Positions 6,111 to 7,755 of a stretch of DNA of 7,755 bases are shown in pieces. The DNA is from DASUFH01 sp036274645 (GTDB taxonomy: Bacteria; Acidobacteriota; Terriglobia; 20CM-2-55-15): assembly GCA_036274645.1 (NCBI GenBank), contig DASUFH010000491.1, positions 1-7,755 on the forward strand, written 5' to 3'. A model generated the notes under the pieces. It was not told the origin of the DNA, made no database searches, and saw only the letters and a list, made by a program, of their open reading frames with translations. Made by a program: the position numbers and the translations under genes. The first letter of the stretch is position 1; the number at the start of each line of letters is the position of its first letter.

Positions 6111-6881
6111 ATGAAGGCGGTTATTCTTGCCGGCGGGATGGGAACCCGTATCTCGGAAGAGTCCCATTTGAAGCCCAAACCGATGATCGAAATCGGCGGA
6201 AAGCCCATCCTGTGGCACATCATGAAGATCTATTCCAGCCACGGGATCAATGAATTCGTGATCTGCTGCGGATACCGGGGCTACGTCATCAAGGAATACT
6301 TCGCGAACTACTTTCTGCACATGTCCGACGTCACGTTCGACTGGGCCAACAACACCATGGAAGTGCATCACCGGTATGTGGAGCCCTGGCGCGTCACGCT
6401 CGTGGATACCGGGCAGAGCACGCTGACAGGCGGCCGGCTCAAGCGCGTTCGCGAACACGTTTCGTCGGACGCGTTCTGTTTTACCTACGGCGACGGTGTT
6501 GCGGATATCGATATCAAGGCGCTCGTGGCATTTCACCGCCAGCACGGCAAGCCGGCAACCGTGACCGCAATTCGTCCTCCGGGCCGCTACGGCGCGCTGG
6601 ATTTGAATGGTCCGGCCGTGCGTGGATTCCAGGAAAAGCCGGAAGGAGACAATGCCTGGATCAATGGCGGCTTCTTTGTGCTGGAGCCTTCCGTGATCGA
6701 TCGCATCAAGGGTGACGACTCGTCGTGGGAAGGCGAACCGCTGATTCAACTGGCGGCGGAGGGGCAACTGATGGCCTACCACCATTACGGCTTCTGGCAG
6801 GCCATGGATACCCTGCGCGACAAGAATCATCTGGAGGCCCTCTGGTCCCAGGGAAGTCCTCCGTGGAAAACGTGGTCATAA
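6111..6881 (+). CDS. rfbF: Glucose-1-phosphate cytidylyltransferase
   Basis: The 256-residue cytoplasmic enzyme makes CDP-glucose and pyrophosphate from CTP and glucose 1-phosphate. This is the first step toward CDP-3,6-dideoxyhexoses (paratose, abequose, tyvelose, ascarylose) and related sugars of lipopolysaccharide. The nucleotidyltransferase loop is LAGGMGTR (6-13), followed by KPKPMIEIGGKP (21-32). GDG (127-129) carries the metal-binding Asp, EKPEGD is at 175-180, NGGFFV at 185-190, and FWQAMDT at 228-234. The length is close to the roughly 257 residues usual for the family, and the match runs end to end, so confusion with the thymidylyl or uridylyl enzymes is unlikely. Its end overlaps the start of rfbG by 19 bases, giving a tightly coupled pair. 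It is divergent from the cytochrome gene, with an unusual leader (hairpin and palindrome). Confidence 0.97.
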   Translation: MKAVILAGGMGTRISEESHLKPKPMIEIGGKPILWHIMKIYSSHGINEFVICCGYRGYVIKEYFANYFLHMSDVTFDWANNTMEVHHRYVEPWRVTLVDTGQSTLTGGRLKRVREHVSSDAFCFTYGDGVADIDIKALVAFHRQHGKPATVTAIRPPGRYGALDLNGPAVRGFQEKPEGDNAWINGGFFVLEPSVIDRIKGDDSSWEGEPLIQLAAEGQLMAYHHYGFWQAMDTLRDKNHLEALWSQGSPPWKTWS

Positions 6882-7755
6882 AGCAGTTCAACGATGTCTA
6901 TCGGGGCCGGCGTGTTTTCCTGACCGGCCATACGGGCTTCAAAGGCTCCTGGCTGGCGGCCTGGCTGTCGCGTCTGGGCGCGGAGGTGACCGGGTATGGC
7001 CTGGCGCCGCATACGACGCCGAGCCACTGGGATCTGCTTCGTCTTCCTGCAAGGGACATTCGCGGCGACGTGCGGGATGCCGACGCGCTTCGGCAGGCGG
7101 TGCGGACGAGCCGTCCGGAAATCGTGTTCCACCTTGCGGCCCAGCCGCTGGTTCGCCGGTCCTATGGTTATCCGCTGGAGACGTGGTCGGCCAACGTCAT
7201 GGGCACCGCCAATCTGCTGGACGCCTGCCGCGACGTGGACGGCCTTCGCGCCATTGTGGTGATTACGACCGACAAGGTTTACACGAACCGGGAATGGACG
7301 TGGGGATACCGGGAGACGGATACACTCGGCGGACACGATCCGTACAGCGCGTCGAAGGCGGCGTGCGAAATCGTGGTGTCCAGTTACCGGAGTTCGTTCT
7401 TTTCCGCGGACGACCAGCCTCTGATCGCCACCGCCCGGGCGGGAAATCTGATCGGGGGCGGAGACTGGTCGGAGGACCGTCTGATTCCGGATGTCGTGCG
7501 CGCTCTCGGCGCCGGCCGCCCGGTGGAGATCCGATCTCCGGAGGCGACCCGCTGCTGGCTGCATGTGCTCGACTGCCTGGCGGGTTACCTTATGCTCGGG
7601 CAGCATCTGTATTCCGGGCGTCGCGACGTGGCCGACGCCTGGAACTTCGGTTCCTCCGCGGATGACAATCAGACCGTCGATGGTGTCCTCAACATGCTTC
7701 GGTCCGGCTGGCCGGATCTCCAATGGTATTCACCCAACGAGAACCGTCCGCATGA
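6863..7755 (+). CDS. rfbG: CDP-glucose 4,6-dehydratase, cut off at the window end
   Basis: This extended short-chain dehydrogenase/reductase converts CDP-glucose to CDP-4-keto-6-deoxyglucose with bound NAD, directly after RfbF. About 297 residues are present of the roughly 360 usual; the 3' end lies beyond the window. The Rossmann motif GHTGFKGSW spans 22-30, AAQPLVRRSY follows the fourth strand, T136-D137-K138 sits in the catalytic region, and Y161-x3-K165 is in DPYSASKAACE. ARAGNLIGGGDWSEDRLIPD and CWLHVLDCL are typical of this dehydratase. The best start is the GTG at 6863, with AGGGAAG at 6850-6856 six bases before it; a GTG at 6872 is the alternative, and no in-frame ATG lies near. The gene therefore starts inside rfbF, which suggests translational coupling. 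It is most likely followed outside the window by a C-3 dehydratase (rfbH-like), epimerase or methyltransferase gene that decides the final sugar. Confidence 0.96.
   Translation, partial: MENVVIKQFNDVYRGRRVFLTGHTGFKGSWLAAWLSRLGAEVTGYGLAPHTTPSHWDLLRLPARDIRGDVRDADALRQAVRTSRPEIVFHLAAQPLVRRSYGYPLETWSANVMGTANLLDACRDVDGLRAIVVITTDKVYTNREWTWGYRETDTLGGHDPYSASKAACEIVVSSYRSSFFSADDQPLIATARAGNLIGGGDWSEDRLIPDVVRALGAGRPVEIRSPEATRCWLHVLDCLAGYLMLGQHLYSGRRDVADAWNFGSSADDNQTVDGVLNMLRSGWPDLQWYSPNENRPH

Noticed and set aside
5934..6830. Upstream part of the long minus-strand frame ending in the cytochrome
   Set aside because: It is the exact antisense of rfbF plus the intergenic region, with no recognisable domain; the signal peptide begins at the internal ATG at 5933.
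6827..7723. 298-residue minus-strand open frame
   Set aside because: It is the antisense of rfbG, whose Rossmann and YxxxK motifs are clear; the frame is a high-GC shadow.

Overview
The window is ordinary-looking, GC-rich bacterial chromosome of a Gram-negative-type organism. It holds six protein genes in three transcriptional blocks, and I found no RNA gene, insertion sequence or CRISPR array. Taxonomy is an inference: a Tat-exported sulfatase beside an oxygen-independent sulfatase activator, a secreted type B esterase with an Ala/Pro/Gly/Arg-rich insert, and a small exported cytochrome with a C-terminal haem site together suggest Acidobacteriota, with Planctomycetota/Verrucomicrobiota-like lineages as the alternative. 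Sequence alone does not settle it.

Left block, plus strand (12-2993): a Cys-type sulfatase with a twin-arginine signal peptide, followed 39 bases later by an anaerobic sulfatase-maturating enzyme (anSME, radical SAM/SPASM). The second protein would convert the active-site Cys of the first to formylglycine in the cytoplasm before export, so the two form a self-contained sulfate-ester hydrolysis unit. The natural substrate cannot be read from the sequence.

Middle block, minus strand (3328-5933): a secreted carboxylesterase/para-nitrobenzyl-esterase-like enzyme, and upstream of it a 173-residue class II-type cytochrome c. The cytochrome start must be placed internally at 5933, because its reading frame runs open far back across the antisense of the next gene. 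The 377-base gap between the two carries a plausible promoter with an inverted repeat over the -10 region of the esterase, and short coding-like fragments in three frames that may be a decayed gene. The sulfatase block and the esterase converge on a 334-base gap without a convincing gene.

Right block, plus strand (6111 to the end): rfbF (glucose-1-phosphate cytidylyltransferase) overlapping rfbG (CDP-glucose 4,6-dehydratase), the latter cut off by the window edge. These are the first two steps to CDP-4-keto-6-deoxyglucose, the precursor of CDP-3,6-dideoxyhexoses and related branched sugars of surface polysaccharide. The window probably shows the left border of a larger O-antigen or exopolysaccharide cluster. 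The rfbF leader holds a perfect 7-bp hairpin and a 12-bp palindrome between the Shine-Dalgarno sequence and the ATG.

I did not find a clearly new biological system. The points most worth checking are the esterase promoter/operator, the rfbF leader structures, the relic-like gap at 5110-5386, and the linked sulfatase/anSME pair.
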